The notes under the pieces were generated by a model that was given only the letters and a program-made list of their open reading frames with translations, did not search any database and was not told the DNA's origin. DNA of 64,000 nt, from the NCBI GenBank assembly GCA_020160755.1, contig JAIUPN010000002.1:1-64000 (forward strand). The letters run 5' to 3'. The position numbers and the translations under genes were made by a program. This DNA is from Pseudomonadota bacterium. Lineage in GTDB: Bacteria; Pseudomonadota; Alphaproteobacteria; Sphingomonadales; Sphingomonadaceae. Shown here one piece after another: positions 34,324-42,516 of this stretch (within the stretch, counting starts at the first letter, position 1; the number at the start of each line of letters is the position of its first letter).

Positions 34324-35250
34324 ATGCGAACCGATCTCGATCATCTACCGCCGAACAAGCAGCGCGAACTCGAGCGCGTGAAGGCGATCATCTTCGAAGA
34401 GTTCGAGGATGCGATCGCGCTGGCGACGATGGGCTGGAAGAAGAAGGGCCGGATCGAAAAGCTGATCCTCTACGGCAGCTATGCCCGCGGCGGCTGGGTC
34501 GACGAGCCGCATACCGCCAAGGGCTATCGGTCGGATTTCGACCTCCTCATCATCGTCAACGACAAGCGCCTGACCGAACGCGTCGATTTCTGGCTGAAGC
34601 TCGAGGACCGGCTCATTCGCGAGCTAGCGATCGACAAGACGTTGCACACGCCGGTCAATTTCATCGTCCACACGCTCCAGGAGGTGAACGACGGGCTCGC
34701 GCATGGGCGCTATTTCTTCATGGACGTCGCGAAGGACGGCATCGCGCTCTACGCATATGACGACAAGGAATTGCACAAGCCCAAGCCGAAGACGCCCGAG
34801 CAGGCGCTCGCGATGGCGCAGGAATATTTCGACGAGTGGTTTCCGCTCGCCATGCAGCGGTTCGAATTATCGGCAGTAGGTCGAGAGAAAGGCTTCCTGA
34901 AGCCCGCAGCGTTCGACCTCCATCAAAGCTCCGAATTCCTCTATCACTGCGTTCTGCTGGTCTGCACCTTTTACACCCCGCATGTTCACAACCTTGGTTT
35001 CCTCCGCACACAGGCCGAACGCATCGATATGCGGCTGGTCAATGCTTGGCCGCGCGAGACGCGCGCCGATCGCGCCCGCTTCGAGAAGCTGAAGGAAGCC
35101 TATGTGAAGGCGCGCTATTCGAAGCATTACCGCATCACCGAAGAAGAGCTGCTTTGGCTCGGCGGCTGCGTCGAGGAACTGGGGCGTGCGGTCCATGCGA
35201 TTTGCTCGGAGCGCATCGCCGAGCTTGAGGAGCAGTGCCGCCCGGTATGA
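34324..35250 (+). CDS. MNT-HEPN fusion protein (toxin-antitoxin type)
   Basis: The protein has 308 residues. Residues about 25-150 form a minimal nucleotidyltransferase with LYGSYARGGW and SDFDLLIIVN, the two carboxylates being the Asp pair. Residues about 170-300 are a HEPN domain (HQSSEFLYHCVLLVCTFY, ARYSKHYRI with the Arg-x3-His RNase-type pair). In split systems the nucleotidyltransferase adenylylates and silences the HEPN RNase; here both are one chain. It stands alone after DUF2493. A defence or abortive-infection role is likely from the family, not shown here. Confidence 0.85.
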   Translation: MRTDLDHLPPNKQRELERVKAIIFEEFEDAIALATMGWKKKGRIEKLILYGSYARGGWVDEPHTAKGYRSDFDLLIIVNDKRLTERVDFWLKLEDRLIRELAIDKTLHTPVNFIVHTLQEVNDGLAHGRYFFMDVAKDGIALYAYDDKELHKPKPKTPEQALAMAQEYFDEWFPLAMQRFELSAVGREKGFLKPAAFDLHQSSEFLYHCVLLVCTFYTPHVHNLGFLRTQAERIDMRLVNAWPRETRADRARFEKLKEAYVKARYSKHYRITEEELLWLGGCVEELGRAVHAICSERIAELEEQCRPV

Positions 35251-35351
35251 TCGCCGGGCTAGTCGGCGGTGCTTTCCGCCTTTCGCAAGGCGTCGGCGAT
35301 CATCGCGGCGACTAGCAATCGCCAACTGTTAGGTGCAGCGATCGTGTTTGG

Positions 35352-35582
35352 CTAATCCTTGCCCATGAACCGCTTGAAACGCTCACGGCCTTCGACCGTT
35401 TGCACCGCGACGTCGGCGTTCGTGCATTCATCGCCGCGCGTCGAGCCGGCCCGGCAGTCGGCGACGACCTTTCGCGCCTCATCGAGATTCGCCTCGAAAT
35501 ACTGGGTGCTGCGCGGCTCGCTTTGACCGCAGGTGGACAGGATCAACCCGAGTGACAGGATAGCGGAATGTCGCAAATTCAT
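35352..35582 (-). CDS. EexN-like small lipoprotein (entry exclusion)
   Basis: The protein has 76 residues. A lipoprotein signal (SLGLILSTC) places Cys at the cleavage site. The mature part YFEANLDEARKVVADCR...CTNADVAVQ, with two conserved cysteines and the NA motif, matches the EexN family of plasmid entry-exclusion lipoproteins. Such genes normally lie within the trb cluster; here it stands beside the copper module. Confidence 0.75.
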   Translation of the reverse strand: MNLRHSAILSLGLILSTCGQSEPRSTQYFEANLDEARKVVADCRAGSTRGDECTNADVAVQTVEGRERFKRFMGKD

Positions 35583-35639
35583 TCTCCAGCCAGAAAATCG
35601 GAAGGAGAATATAGCCGCCGAGACCTTGGACGAAAGGCG

Positions 35640-35665
35640 AACTGGAACCAGATCTGGTTCTATTT
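35640..35665 (+). repeat. 26-bp repeated motif, copy 3
   Basis: It contains a perfect 16-bp palindrome GAACCAGATCTGGTTC (35645-35660) and then TATTT. It lies 58 bp upstream of the EexN-like start, between that gene and the CopZ-like gene. It aligns to copies at 2951-2976 and 16827-16852. It is the most symmetric copy, which favours a protein-binding site. Confidence 0.6.
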
Positions 35666-35698
35666 CCCCAGGTCGATCAGTCTCCTAATCCGCCCTTC

Positions 35699-35899
35699 CT
35701 ATGCCGCCTGCGCTTCATAGCCGGCTTCGCGGATCGCCGCGATGAGCGACGCGCTGTCCGCGCCGGTCTCGACGCTGACCCGCCTTTCGGGAATGTCGGT
35801 TTCCACCTTGGCTTGCGTATCGATGCCCTGGATCGCCTTGGTGATCGAGCGCGCGCAGCCGCCGCATGTCATCCCGGGGATATTGAAACGGATCGTCAT
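35699..35899 (-). CDS. CopZ-like heavy-metal-associated protein
   Basis: The protein has 66 residues, a single HMA domain with the metal site GMTCGGC near residue 9 and the ferredoxin-like beta-alpha repeats. It carries Cu(I) to the CopA-type ATPase. It is divergent from copA across a 148-bp gap that holds two CueR-type sites. Confidence 0.88.
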   Translation of the reverse strand: MTIRFNIPGMTCGGCARSITKAIQGIDTQAKVETDIPERRVSVETGADSASLIAAIREAGYEAQAA

Positions 35900-35936
35900 T
35901 GTACCTCCAAACTTCGATTGAAGCTCGAAGATGGGG

Positions 35937-35958
35937 CTTGCCATCGTGGCAAGGTCAA
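35937..35958 (-). promoter_or_regulatory. CueR-type operator for copZ-like gene
   Basis: On the - strand TTGACC (35958-35953) is followed by the dyad CTTGCCA-N3-TGGCAAG (35937-35953), arranged as a CueR box overlapping an overlong spacer. It is about 40-55 bp upstream of the copZ-like start. Confidence 0.7.
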
Positions 35959-35983
35959 TGCCCCGAAGTGCATTTTCTTCCCC

Positions 35984-36007
35984 TTGACCTTCCCATCGTT
36001 GGAAACC
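35984..36007 (+). promoter_or_regulatory. CueR-type operator for copA
   Basis: TTGACC (35984-35989) overlaps the half-sites CCTTCC-N7-GGAA of the CueR consensus, directly upstream of copA. With the mirror-image site at 35937-35958 it makes a divergent copper-inducible promoter pair. Confidence 0.75.
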
Positions 36008-36047
36008 CCACATCCCGGTCGAACGAGCAGATCCGGAGAAATATGTG

Positions 36048-38582
36048 ATGTCCGATGTTATCGAGTTGAGGCAGAAAAGCGATGTTCCCACCACCGGTCC
36101 GGAGCGTCTGAGCGTCGCCGTCGCCGGCATGACCTGCGCCTCCTGCGTCGGCCATGTCGAAAAGGCGATCGGCAAGCTGCCGGGCGTAACCGGGGTCGCC
36201 GTCAATCTGGCGACAAACCGCGCCGACGTGACATTCGCTGGAGCGTCCGATCCCGGCGCTGTCGTGCAAGCAGTCGAGCGCGCCGGCTACGAGGTGCCCG
36301 AGGCCGATGTGGAAATCGGCGTCGCGGGCATGACCTGCGCCTCGTGCGTCGGGCATGTCGAAAAGGCACTGTCCAAGGTGCCGGGCGTCAGCAGCGCCAC
36401 CGTCAATCTGGCGACCGAAAAGGCCAGCATTCGTTATCGCGCCAGCATCGCGTCGCTGGAAGATTTGGAGGCCGCGATCAGCGCCGCCGGTTATGAACCG
36501 CGCCGGGTCGAGGGCGACAGCGCATCGCCCGATCAGGAAGCTTCGGCGCGCGAGCAGGAACTGGGCAGCCTGCGCCGTTCGCTGTTTCTCGCGGCGGTGT
36601 TGGCACTGCCGGTGTTCATCCTCGAGATGGGCTCGCACCTCATTCCCGCTGTCCATGATTTCGTCATGGGTACGATCGGGATGCAGACGAGCTGGCTGAT
36701 CCAGTTCGTCCTCACCACACTGGTGCTCTTCGGGCCCGGGCTGCGCTTTTTCCAGAAGGGTATCCCGGCGATCCTGCGCGGCAACCCCGACATGAACTCG
36801 CTCGTCACCTTGGGGACGAGCGCCGCTTGGGGCTATTCGCTCGTCGCAACCTTTGCTCCCGGCGTCCTGCCGTCCGGCACCGCCAACGTCTATTATGAAG
36901 CGGCGGCGGTGATCGTCGCGCTGATCCTGCTTGGCCGCTATCTCGAGGCCAGGGCGAAGGGGCGGACGTCGGAGGCGATCAAGCGGCTGGTCGGGCTTCA
37001 GGCGAAGACCGCGCGCGTCGTGCGCAACGGTGCGGCGCTGGAAGTCGCGCTCGCCGATGTCAGGACCGGCGATATCGTCCAGGTCCGTCCGGGCGAACGC
37101 GTGCCGGTCGATGGCGAGGTCGTCGACGGCAATTCCTGGGTCGACGAGTCGATGATCACCGGCGAGCCGGTTCCGGTCGCCAAGGCCGCGGGCGCGGCGG
37201 TCGTCGGCGGCACGATCAACAAGACCGGCGCTTTCACCTTCCGTGCGACCAAAGTCGGCGGGGATACGGTGCTGGCGCAGATCATTCGCATGGTCGAGCA
37301 GGCGCAGGGATCGAAGCTGCCGATCCAGGCAATAGTCGACAAGGTCACCGCCTGGTTCGTCCCCGCGGTGATGGGGATTGCGGGACTGACCTTCCTCGTC
37401 TGGCTCATCTTCGGCCCCGATCCGGCGCTGACCTTCGCCTTGGTGAATGCGGTCGCGGTGCTGATTATCGCCTGCCCATGCGCGATGGGGCTCGCGACCC
37501 CGACCTCGATCATGGTCGGCACCGGCCGCGCCGCCGAGCTGGGGGTGTTGTTCCGCAAGGGCGAGGCGCTCCAGACGCTGCGTGACGTGACCGTCATCGC
37601 GCTCGACAAGACGGGCACGCTGACCAAAGGTCACCCCGAACTGACCGACCTTGAACCGGCCGCGGGCTTCGGGCGCGATGAAGTGCTGGCGCTGGTCGCC
37701 AGCGTCGAAAGCCAGTCCGAGCATCCGATCGCCGAAGCCATCGTGGCGGCCGCGAGCGCGCGGGGGCTTGACGTTCCATCGCCTGCGGCGTTCGAAGCCA
37801 TCCCCGGTTACGGCGTATCGGCAAAGGTCGGCGGCCGTGAGGTTCAGGTCGGCGCCGACCGGTTCATGACCAGGCTGGGCCATGATGTGTCGGCCTTTGC
37901 CGCCAAGGTCCGCGAACTCGGCGCGCAGGGCAAGTCTCCGCTCTATGCCGCGATTGACGGCAAGCTCGCCGCGGTGATCGCGGTCGCCGATCCGGTCAAG
38001 GACACGACGCCCGAGGCGATCCGCGCGCTGCACGCCCTCGGGCTCAAGGTCGCGATGATCACCGGCGACAATCAGGCGACGGCCGATGCCGTCGCGCGCA
38101 CGCTCGGGATCGACGAAGTCGTCGGCGAAGTGCTGCCAGACGGCAAGGTCGATGCGATGAACCGGCTGCGTGCTGGCGGCCGCAAGGTGGCTTTCGTCGG
38201 CGACGGCATTAACGACGCCCCCGCGCTTGCCGAGGCCGACGTCGGCCTGGCGATCGGCACCGGCACCGATGTCGCGATCGAGTCCGCCGACGTCGTGCTG
38301 ATGTCGGGTGACCTGCGAGGAGTGGTCAACGCAATTGCGCTGTCGAAGGCGACGATCCGCAACATCCAGCAGAACCTCTTCTGGGCATTCGGCTATAATG
38401 CGGCGCTGATTCCCGTCGCCGCGGGGGCGCTCTATCCGCTGAATGGTACGTTGCTGTCGCCGGTGTTCGCCGCCGGCGCGATGGCGTTGTCGAGCGTCTT
38501 CGTGCTAAGCAACGCACTCAGGTTGAAGACCTTCCGGCCGGTGATCGCTGCCGACAAGGGAAAAGAAGGAGAGGCGGCATGA
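36048..38582 (+). CDS. copA: Cu(I)-exporting P1B-type ATPase
   Basis: The protein has 844 residues. Two N-terminal HMA domains each carry [14 protein letters not shown] (about residues 24 and 91). The membrane part holds the Cu motif [10 protein letters not shown]. The cytoplasmic part has the phosphorylation site DKTGTLTKG, the nucleotide-binding SEHPIAEAI with its His-Pro, and [10 protein letters not shown]. This is full length for CopA. It pumps Cu(I) out of the cytoplasm. The ATG at 36048 follows CGGAGA. The stop overlaps the cueR start (ATGA). A 692-codon antisense frame is a shadow. Confidence 0.95.
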   Translation: MSDVIELRQKSDVPTTGPERLSVAVAGMTCASCVGHVEKAIGKLPGVTGVAVNLATNRADVTFAGASDPGAVVQAVERAGYEVPEADVEIGVAGMTCASCVGHVEKALSKVPGVSSATVNLATEKASIRYRASIASLEDLEAAISAAGYEPRRVEGDSASPDQEASAREQELGSLRRSLFLAAVLALPVFILEMGSHLIPAVHDFVMGTIGMQTSWLIQFVLTTLVLFGPGLRFFQKGIPAILRGNPDMNSLVTLGTSAAWGYSLVATFAPGVLPSGTANVYYEAAAVIVALILLGRYLEARAKGRTSEAIKRLVGLQAKTARVVRNGAALEVALADVRTGDIVQVRPGERVPVDGEVVDGNSWVDESMITGEPVPVAKAAGAAVVGGTINKTGAFTFRATKVGGDTVLAQIIRMVEQAQGSKLPIQAIVDKVTAWFVPAVMGIAGLTFLVWLIFGPDPALTFALVNAVAVLIIACPCAMGLATPTSIMVGTGRAAELGVLFRKGEALQTLRDVTVIALDKTGTLTKGHPELTDLEPAAGFGRDEVLALVASVESQSEHPIAEAIVAAASARGLDVPSPAAFEAIPGYGVSAKVGGREVQVGADRFMTRLGHDVSAFAAKVRELGAQGKSPLYAAIDGKLAAVIAVADPVKDTTPEAIRALHALGLKVAMITGDNQATADAVARTLGIDEVVGEVLPDGKVDAMNRLRAGGRKVAFVGDGINDAPALAEADVGLAIGTGTDVAIESADVVLMSGDLRGVVNAIALSKATIRNIQQNLFWAFGYNAALIPVAAGALYPLNGTLLSPVFAAGAMALSSVFVLSNALRLKTFRPVIAADKGKEGEAA

Positions 38583-39031
38583 ACATCGGCCGCGCCGCGA
38601 AAATATCGGGCGTCTCTCCAAAGATGATCCGCTATTACGAACAGACGGGTCTCATCCCCAAGGCTGCGCGTCAGGACTCGGGTTACCGCGACTATGACGA
38701 CGCCGACGTGCACCGCCTGCGCTTCATTCGGCGCGCGCGCGATCTCGGCTTTACCGTGGAGCAGATCGGCGAGCTGCTGGGCCTCTGGTCCGACCGAAGC
38801 CGCGCCAGCGCCGACGTCAAGGCATTTGCGCTCGGGCATATCGATCGGCTCAAAAAGAAAGTGGCTGAAATCGAGGCTATGGTCCGCACACTCGAAACGC
38901 TTGCGGATCACTGCCACGGCGACGACCGGCCCGATTGCCCGATTATCGAAGGGTTGGCGGAAGAGGGCGGTGCGACGCCGCATCTTGAACCGCGCCAACC
39001 CCGACGCTTCGGTAGGTCCGGCGGGCAATAG
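38579..39031 (+). CDS. cueR: CueR-type copper-responsive MerR regulator
   Basis: The protein has 150 residues. The MerR-type N-terminus is [20 protein letters not shown]. The metal loop CHGDDRPDC gives the two cysteines seven apart that bind Cu(I) in CueR. It overlaps copA by 4 bp and presumably activates the two divergent sites upstream of copA and the copZ-like gene. Confidence 0.9.
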   Translation: MNIGRAAKISGVSPKMIRYYEQTGLIPKAARQDSGYRDYDDADVHRLRFIRRARDLGFTVEQIGELLGLWSDRSRASADVKAFALGHIDRLKKKVAEIEAMVRTLETLADHCHGDDRPDCPIIEGLAEEGGATPHLEPRQPRRFGRSGGQ

Positions 39032-39301
39032 GTGCGGCGGCAAAAACCAGTCGGCTGAAACTGACGCGCTGACGCAGCTTTAGAATTCCGTTAGCCCTTC
39101 TCGGGCGCAAATCAGACCGCTTTGCGCCTGATGTCGGTCGTTACTCCTCCAACGCTAAGTCCGGAAAAGCGGACATCAAATGTTCGGTGCTAGTTCGGCT
39201 TTGATTGCTGACGCGCGAGCTCTTTCCGAGGTCATATCGTATCCTCCCTCCAAACCAGCGGAACCGACCGTAGATTTTGTAGGGCACTCGTTGGCGCTTG
39301 C
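39032..39301. other. Intergenic between copper module and next cluster
   Basis: No gene seen. The stretch after cueR is AT-richer than its surroundings and leads to the palindromic operator at 39302. It probably holds the end of the copper transcript and the upstream part of the promoter of the next operon. Confidence 0.4.
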
Positions 39302-39320
39302 ATGTCGGAATTTCCGACAT
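39302..39320. promoter_or_regulatory. 19-bp perfect palindromic operator
   Basis: ATGTCGGAA-T-TTCCGACAT is a perfect palindrome with one central base. TATAAG follows at once and could be the -10 of the promoter, 39 bp before the first gene at 39359. The XRE protein encoded second in this operon is the natural ligand, so the operon is probably autorepressed and released by the ImmA-type protease. Confidence 0.8.
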
Positions 39321-39358
39321 TATAAGAGGGCAATGTAGAGAAATCGTGTGAGGTTCGA

Positions 39359-39697
39359 ATGGCGACTATTGCTCCCCCCGTTCCGACGATTACCGCCTTT
39401 CCGAAGAACGATGTCATCAAGGCATTGGTCGACGAATTGCTTGAGGTCGCCCGCACTGAGGCACAATTGCGAGGCATCTCGCTTCCGCAGGATGAAGCTG
39501 GCGCCAGGAATGCGCCGGTGCCCCTCGATTCTCTCTCGATAGTCGACACGCTGTGTGCGATCGAGGCGGTGATCGGCTTCGAGTTGCGCGACAATATCGT
39601 TCAGACCGGCGGCTATGTCTCGGTCGAGGACGCGCTCGGGCATCTGGTGCCCCGTATCGAAAAGGTCTGGATCAAGAAGAAGGGAGTCAAGCCGTGA
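39359..39697 (+). CDS. Acyl-carrier-protein-like protein
   Basis: The protein has 112 residues. Residues about 60-105 read as a carrier-protein helix bundle, with the phosphopantetheine site pattern LDSLSIVDTLCAIE (Ser in the DSL motif) and FELRDNIVQTGGYVSVEDAL. The N-terminal 25 residues look unstructured; the next helix ends in RTEAQLRGI. No acyltransferase, ketosynthase or phosphopantetheinyl transferase is nearby. It is the first gene of a five-gene operon and overlaps the XRE start (GTGA). A lone carrier protein in such a setting is unusual. Confidence 0.65.
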   Translation: MATIAPPVPTITAFPKNDVIKALVDELLEVARTEAQLRGISLPQDEAGARNAPVPLDSLSIVDTLCAIEAVIGFELRDNIVQTGGYVSVEDALGHLVPRIEKVWIKKKGVKP

Positions 39698-40071
39698 CAC
39701 AATTGTCGCTGGGGCAGTCGGCCGATGACGAGGCTGAGCGGCGCCGGCTGGGCGACCGATTGCGCGAAGCGCGGAAATATCTGGGCCTGAAGCAGGACGA
39801 GGTGGCTAGCTATCTCAAGATACCGCGCACGGCTTTGACGGACATCGAGAGCGGTCAACGTCGTGTGGAGGCGATCGAACTCACGCGCCTCGCCAAGCTC
39901 TATCGACAGTCCGTTGCCTATTTCACCGGCGAGGACGAGGCGTCGGCGAGCTTACCGGCCGATGTCGCCCATCTAGCGCGGCGCGTCGTCGACCTGTCGA
40001 TTGAGGATCGCGCCGAACTTGGCCGCTTTGCCGAATATCTGAGGGCGCGATCGTCGGGCAAGGCGGCCTGA
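39694..40071 (+). CDS. XRE-family repressor-like regulator
   Basis: The protein has 125 residues from a GTG at 39694 (GGGAG eight bases upstream). A lambda-repressor-like helix-turn-helix occupies residues about 15-70 (LGDRLREARKYLGLKQDEVA, IPRTALTDIESGQRRVEAIE). The tail (VDLSIEDRAELGRFAEYLR) may dimerise or be the protease-sensitive part. It lies 3 bp before the ImmA-type gene. XRE-ImmA pairs in other elements work as repressor and antirepressor protease. Confidence 0.9.
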   Translation: MTQLSLGQSADDEAERRRLGDRLREARKYLGLKQDEVASYLKIPRTALTDIESGQRRVEAIELTRLAKLYRQSVAYFTGEDEASASLPADVAHLARRVVDLSIEDRAELGRFAEYLRARSSGKAA

Positions 40072-40074
40072 GCC

Positions 40075-41085
40075 GTGGCGCGCGACTATACCAGCGCTGT
40101 CCGGGCAGGCGTGATGGCGGCGGGCCGCCTTCATCGCCAGCTAGGCACCCAAGCTCTGATCGAACAACATGGCGGCAACGTGGATGTGTTTGGCGCGATC
40201 CATGCGCTCGACCTGCCGCTGCTGTTGCGCCCGCTCAAGGGCCTGCTCGGAGCCTATCTCAGTGAACCGGCACCCGGCGTGCTGGTGACGACCGAACGGC
40301 CGATGAGTATTCAGCGTTTTACTGCCGCGCATGAGCTGGGACATTTCTCGATGCGGCACGAACCGAGCCTCGACGACGAGAGCATTCTGCGCCGAATGCC
40401 GATGAGCCCGGAACCTGGGAACCAGTTCCAGGAAACCGAGGCGGATGCGTTCGCGATCGCCTTCATGATGCCCAAATGGCTCATCGCCCAGCATTGCGCA
40501 CGGCAGGGCTGGACCGTCGCCGACCTCCGCCGACCAAATGTCGCTTATCAGCTCTCGCTGCGCATCGGCGCCAGCTACGAGGCGACCTGCCGTACATTGG
40601 TCCGCTACGATCTCATCTCAGATACGATCATGCGCGAGCTTCTCGACACCAAGCCCCGGAGCCTTAAGGTGGATTTGCTCAAGGATTATCGCCCCGAAAA
40701 TTATCGAGGCGATGTCTGGCTGCTTACCGAGCACGACCAAGGCGTGCGCCTCGACGGCAGTCGCAATGATCTGTTCGTGCTGCGTCTCAAGGAGCATAGC
40801 GGCGGTGGCTATCTTTGGGATCTCGACCAGCTGATCGCGAGCGGCTTTGCCGTGGTGCGCGATGAGCGCGAAGCGTTCGATGCCGAAGCGATCGGTGGGC
40901 CGGTCGTTCGCCGTGTCACCGCAGCAGCTGAAGCAGCAGGGCGCGGTCGCATGTCGCTCAACGAACGGCGTCCTTGGCAGCCAGCGGCCGCGCATGCCAA
41001 CTTTACGATCGACTTCGATCTTACCGGCCCGGAGCAGGAAGGCCTTTCCCGCGCCGAACGGCGTCATCTCCTTGAGGCGGCCTAA
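40075..41085 (+). CDS. ImmA/IrrE-type metallopeptidase
   Basis: The protein has 336 residues from a GTG at 40075. The zinc motif is AAHELGHFSMRH with the downstream Glu in QETEADAFAIAFMMP, the gluzincin-like arrangement of ImmA/IrrE. The C-terminal 140 residues (DVWLLTEHDQGVRLDGSRND ... DFDLTGPEQEGLSRAERRHL) form a separate domain, perhaps the sensor. Family members cleave a partner XRE repressor after DNA damage or other signals; the partner here is the gene just upstream. Confidence 0.9.
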   Translation: MARDYTSAVRAGVMAAGRLHRQLGTQALIEQHGGNVDVFGAIHALDLPLLLRPLKGLLGAYLSEPAPGVLVTTERPMSIQRFTAAHELGHFSMRHEPSLDDESILRRMPMSPEPGNQFQETEADAFAIAFMMPKWLIAQHCARQGWTVADLRRPNVAYQLSLRIGASYEATCRTLVRYDLISDTIMRELLDTKPRSLKVDLLKDYRPENYRGDVWLLTEHDQGVRLDGSRNDLFVLRLKEHSGGGYLWDLDQLIASGFAVVRDEREAFDAEAIGGPVVRRVTAAAEAAGRGRMSLNERRPWQPAAAHANFTIDFDLTGPEQEGLSRAERRHLLEAA

Positions 41086-41090
41086 CAAGC

Positions 41091-41762
41091 ATGATCGCAA
41101 TCAAGACTGATCTTCGGCACCTGCTCGGGCCGGTGCGCGATCAGGGCGCGCGGCCGACTTGCCTCGCCTTCGCCGCGAGCGATGGACACGCCGCTTTGCG
41201 CGATGGTACGCCGCTCTCTTGCGAATATGCCTATTTCCATGCCCAGCGCCGCGGCCGCCGCGCAGCCGATCAGGGCGCAACGCTATCCACGATGCTTGAT
41301 GCGCTGCGGCTAGACGGACAGCCTGCCGAAAGCGGGTGGCCCTATCTCGACATCGTGCCGGGCGATCAGTGGGCGCCGCCCGCCATGGCCGGACCGTGCT
41401 TCGGTCGGAAAGGCGGTACTGCCACTCTCGATTTCTCTTCGATTCTGGCTTCACTCGATGCCAACCGACCAGTGCTTCTGCTGTCCACCTTGTCGGCCTC
41501 TTTTTTCCAGCCGACCGGCGAGGGATTGGTCGATCCAGCGAATGACGAGATGCCCGATGCCAGCCTGCGCCACGCGATCCTCGCGGTTGGCCATGGCCTT
41601 GCCGACGGGCAGAGCGCGATTTTGGTGCGCAACAGCTGGGGTGTCGGCTGGGGCGTTGCAGGCCATGCTTGGCTCACCGAGAAGTTCCTGAAGCCGCGCT
41701 TGTTCGCGACGGCGATCCTAACGGAAGAGATCGATGTACCTTCCCATTCCGCCGCAGCCTGA
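41091..41762 (+). CDS. Papain-like (C1 family) cysteine peptidase
   Basis: The protein has 223 residues and no signal peptide. The catalytic set is plain: Gln and Cys in VRDQGARPTCLAFAASDGH, His in LRHAILAVGHG, Asn in LVRNSWGVGWG. The domain is minimal and lacks the usual propeptide, so it acts in the cytoplasm and must be controlled otherwise. It lies 5 bp after the ImmA-type gene. Two different peptidases in a row in one operon, with a regulator, suggests a proteolytic switch or effector. Confidence 0.88.
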   Translation: MIAIKTDLRHLLGPVRDQGARPTCLAFAASDGHAALRDGTPLSCEYAYFHAQRRGRRAADQGATLSTMLDALRLDGQPAESGWPYLDIVPGDQWAPPAMAGPCFGRKGGTATLDFSSILASLDANRPVLLLSTLSASFFQPTGEGLVDPANDEMPDASLRHAILAVGHGLADGQSAILVRNSWGVGWGVAGHAWLTEKFLKPRLFATAILTEEIDVPSHSAAA

Positions 41763-42516
41763 TTGCGTATCCGCCTGGCGTGAAGCCGTCGCGCTCGTTG
41801 ATGCCCGGCCAGGCCATCACGATTTCAATGTCGTCATCGACGTGGCTAATCCGCTCGCGCGGGCCAGCCTCGCCGATCCGGTGGTCTCAGCCGTCGACGA
41901 ATTTTTCAGCAAGCACGGCGCCAAGCGCATCGAGACCGTTGCCAACACGATCTTCCCGGCCGCCCTCTATCACCGATACGGATCGCCGCTCTTCTTCGAC
42001 CGCTTCCGAGACAATGTCTTGCCGAAGGTGCGCAACAAAGGTGATCGGTGGTCGGGCTACTATTTCGAGCGGATGATGCAGCTGCCACAGCTCAAAGGCG
42101 AACCGATCAACCAGCTGACGGACATCATCCGCCGCCTCAAGGATCCATCGATCAGCGCGCTCAACAAGTTCGAACTTAGCGTGTTCGATCCCGCGCGCGA
42201 CGTCGATGATTCACCCTATGGCGGCCAGTGCCTCAGCTTCGCGAGCTTCAAGCCGATCGGCGACGGCAGCAACCGGAGGCTGGCGCTGACCGCGATGTAC
42301 CGGAACCACTATTATATCGAAAAGCTGCTCGGCAATCTGATCGGTCTCGGCCGATTGATGGCATTCGTCGCCGCCGAAGCGGGGATCGCGCCAGGGCCGC
42401 TGACGATCCTGTCCACTCATGCAACAATCGACACTGACAAATGGAACCGGACCGACATCAAGGCGCTGCTTGCGGCCTGCGATCAGGCCAATGCGCAGGT
42501 CGCAGCGGCCGCATAG
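41734..42516 (+). CDS. Thymidylate-synthase-like protein
   Basis: The protein has 260 residues. The second half resembles the thymidylate synthase core: PYGGQCLSFASFKP would hold the active-site Cys, LALTAMYRNHYYIEKLLGN matches the region YQRS-DxxLGxPFN, and ILSTHATID matches the late His-containing strand. The first half has RIETVANTIFPAALYHRYGS and GYYFERMMQLP. It overlaps the peptidase gene by 29 bp and ends convergent with the uracil-glycosylase-like gene (34-bp overlap). It may methylate or hydroxymethylate a pyrimidine nucleotide; the substrate is unknown, and some canonical residues differ. Confidence 0.65.
   Translation: MYLPIPPQPDCVSAWREAVALVDARPGHHDFNVVIDVANPLARASLADPVVSAVDEFFSKHGAKRIETVANTIFPAALYHRYGSPLFFDRFRDNVLPKVRNKGDRWSGYYFERMMQLPQLKGEPINQLTDIIRRLKDPSISALNKFELSVFDPARDVDDSPYGGQCLSFASFKPIGDGSNRRLALTAMYRNHYYIEKLLGNLIGLGRLMAFVAAEAGIAPGPLTILSTHATIDTDKWNRTDIKALLAACDQANAQVAAAA

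Noticed and set aside
35955..38033. 692-codon open frame on the - strand
   Set aside because: Antisense of copA, caused by high-GC codon bias; no motif or ribosome site.
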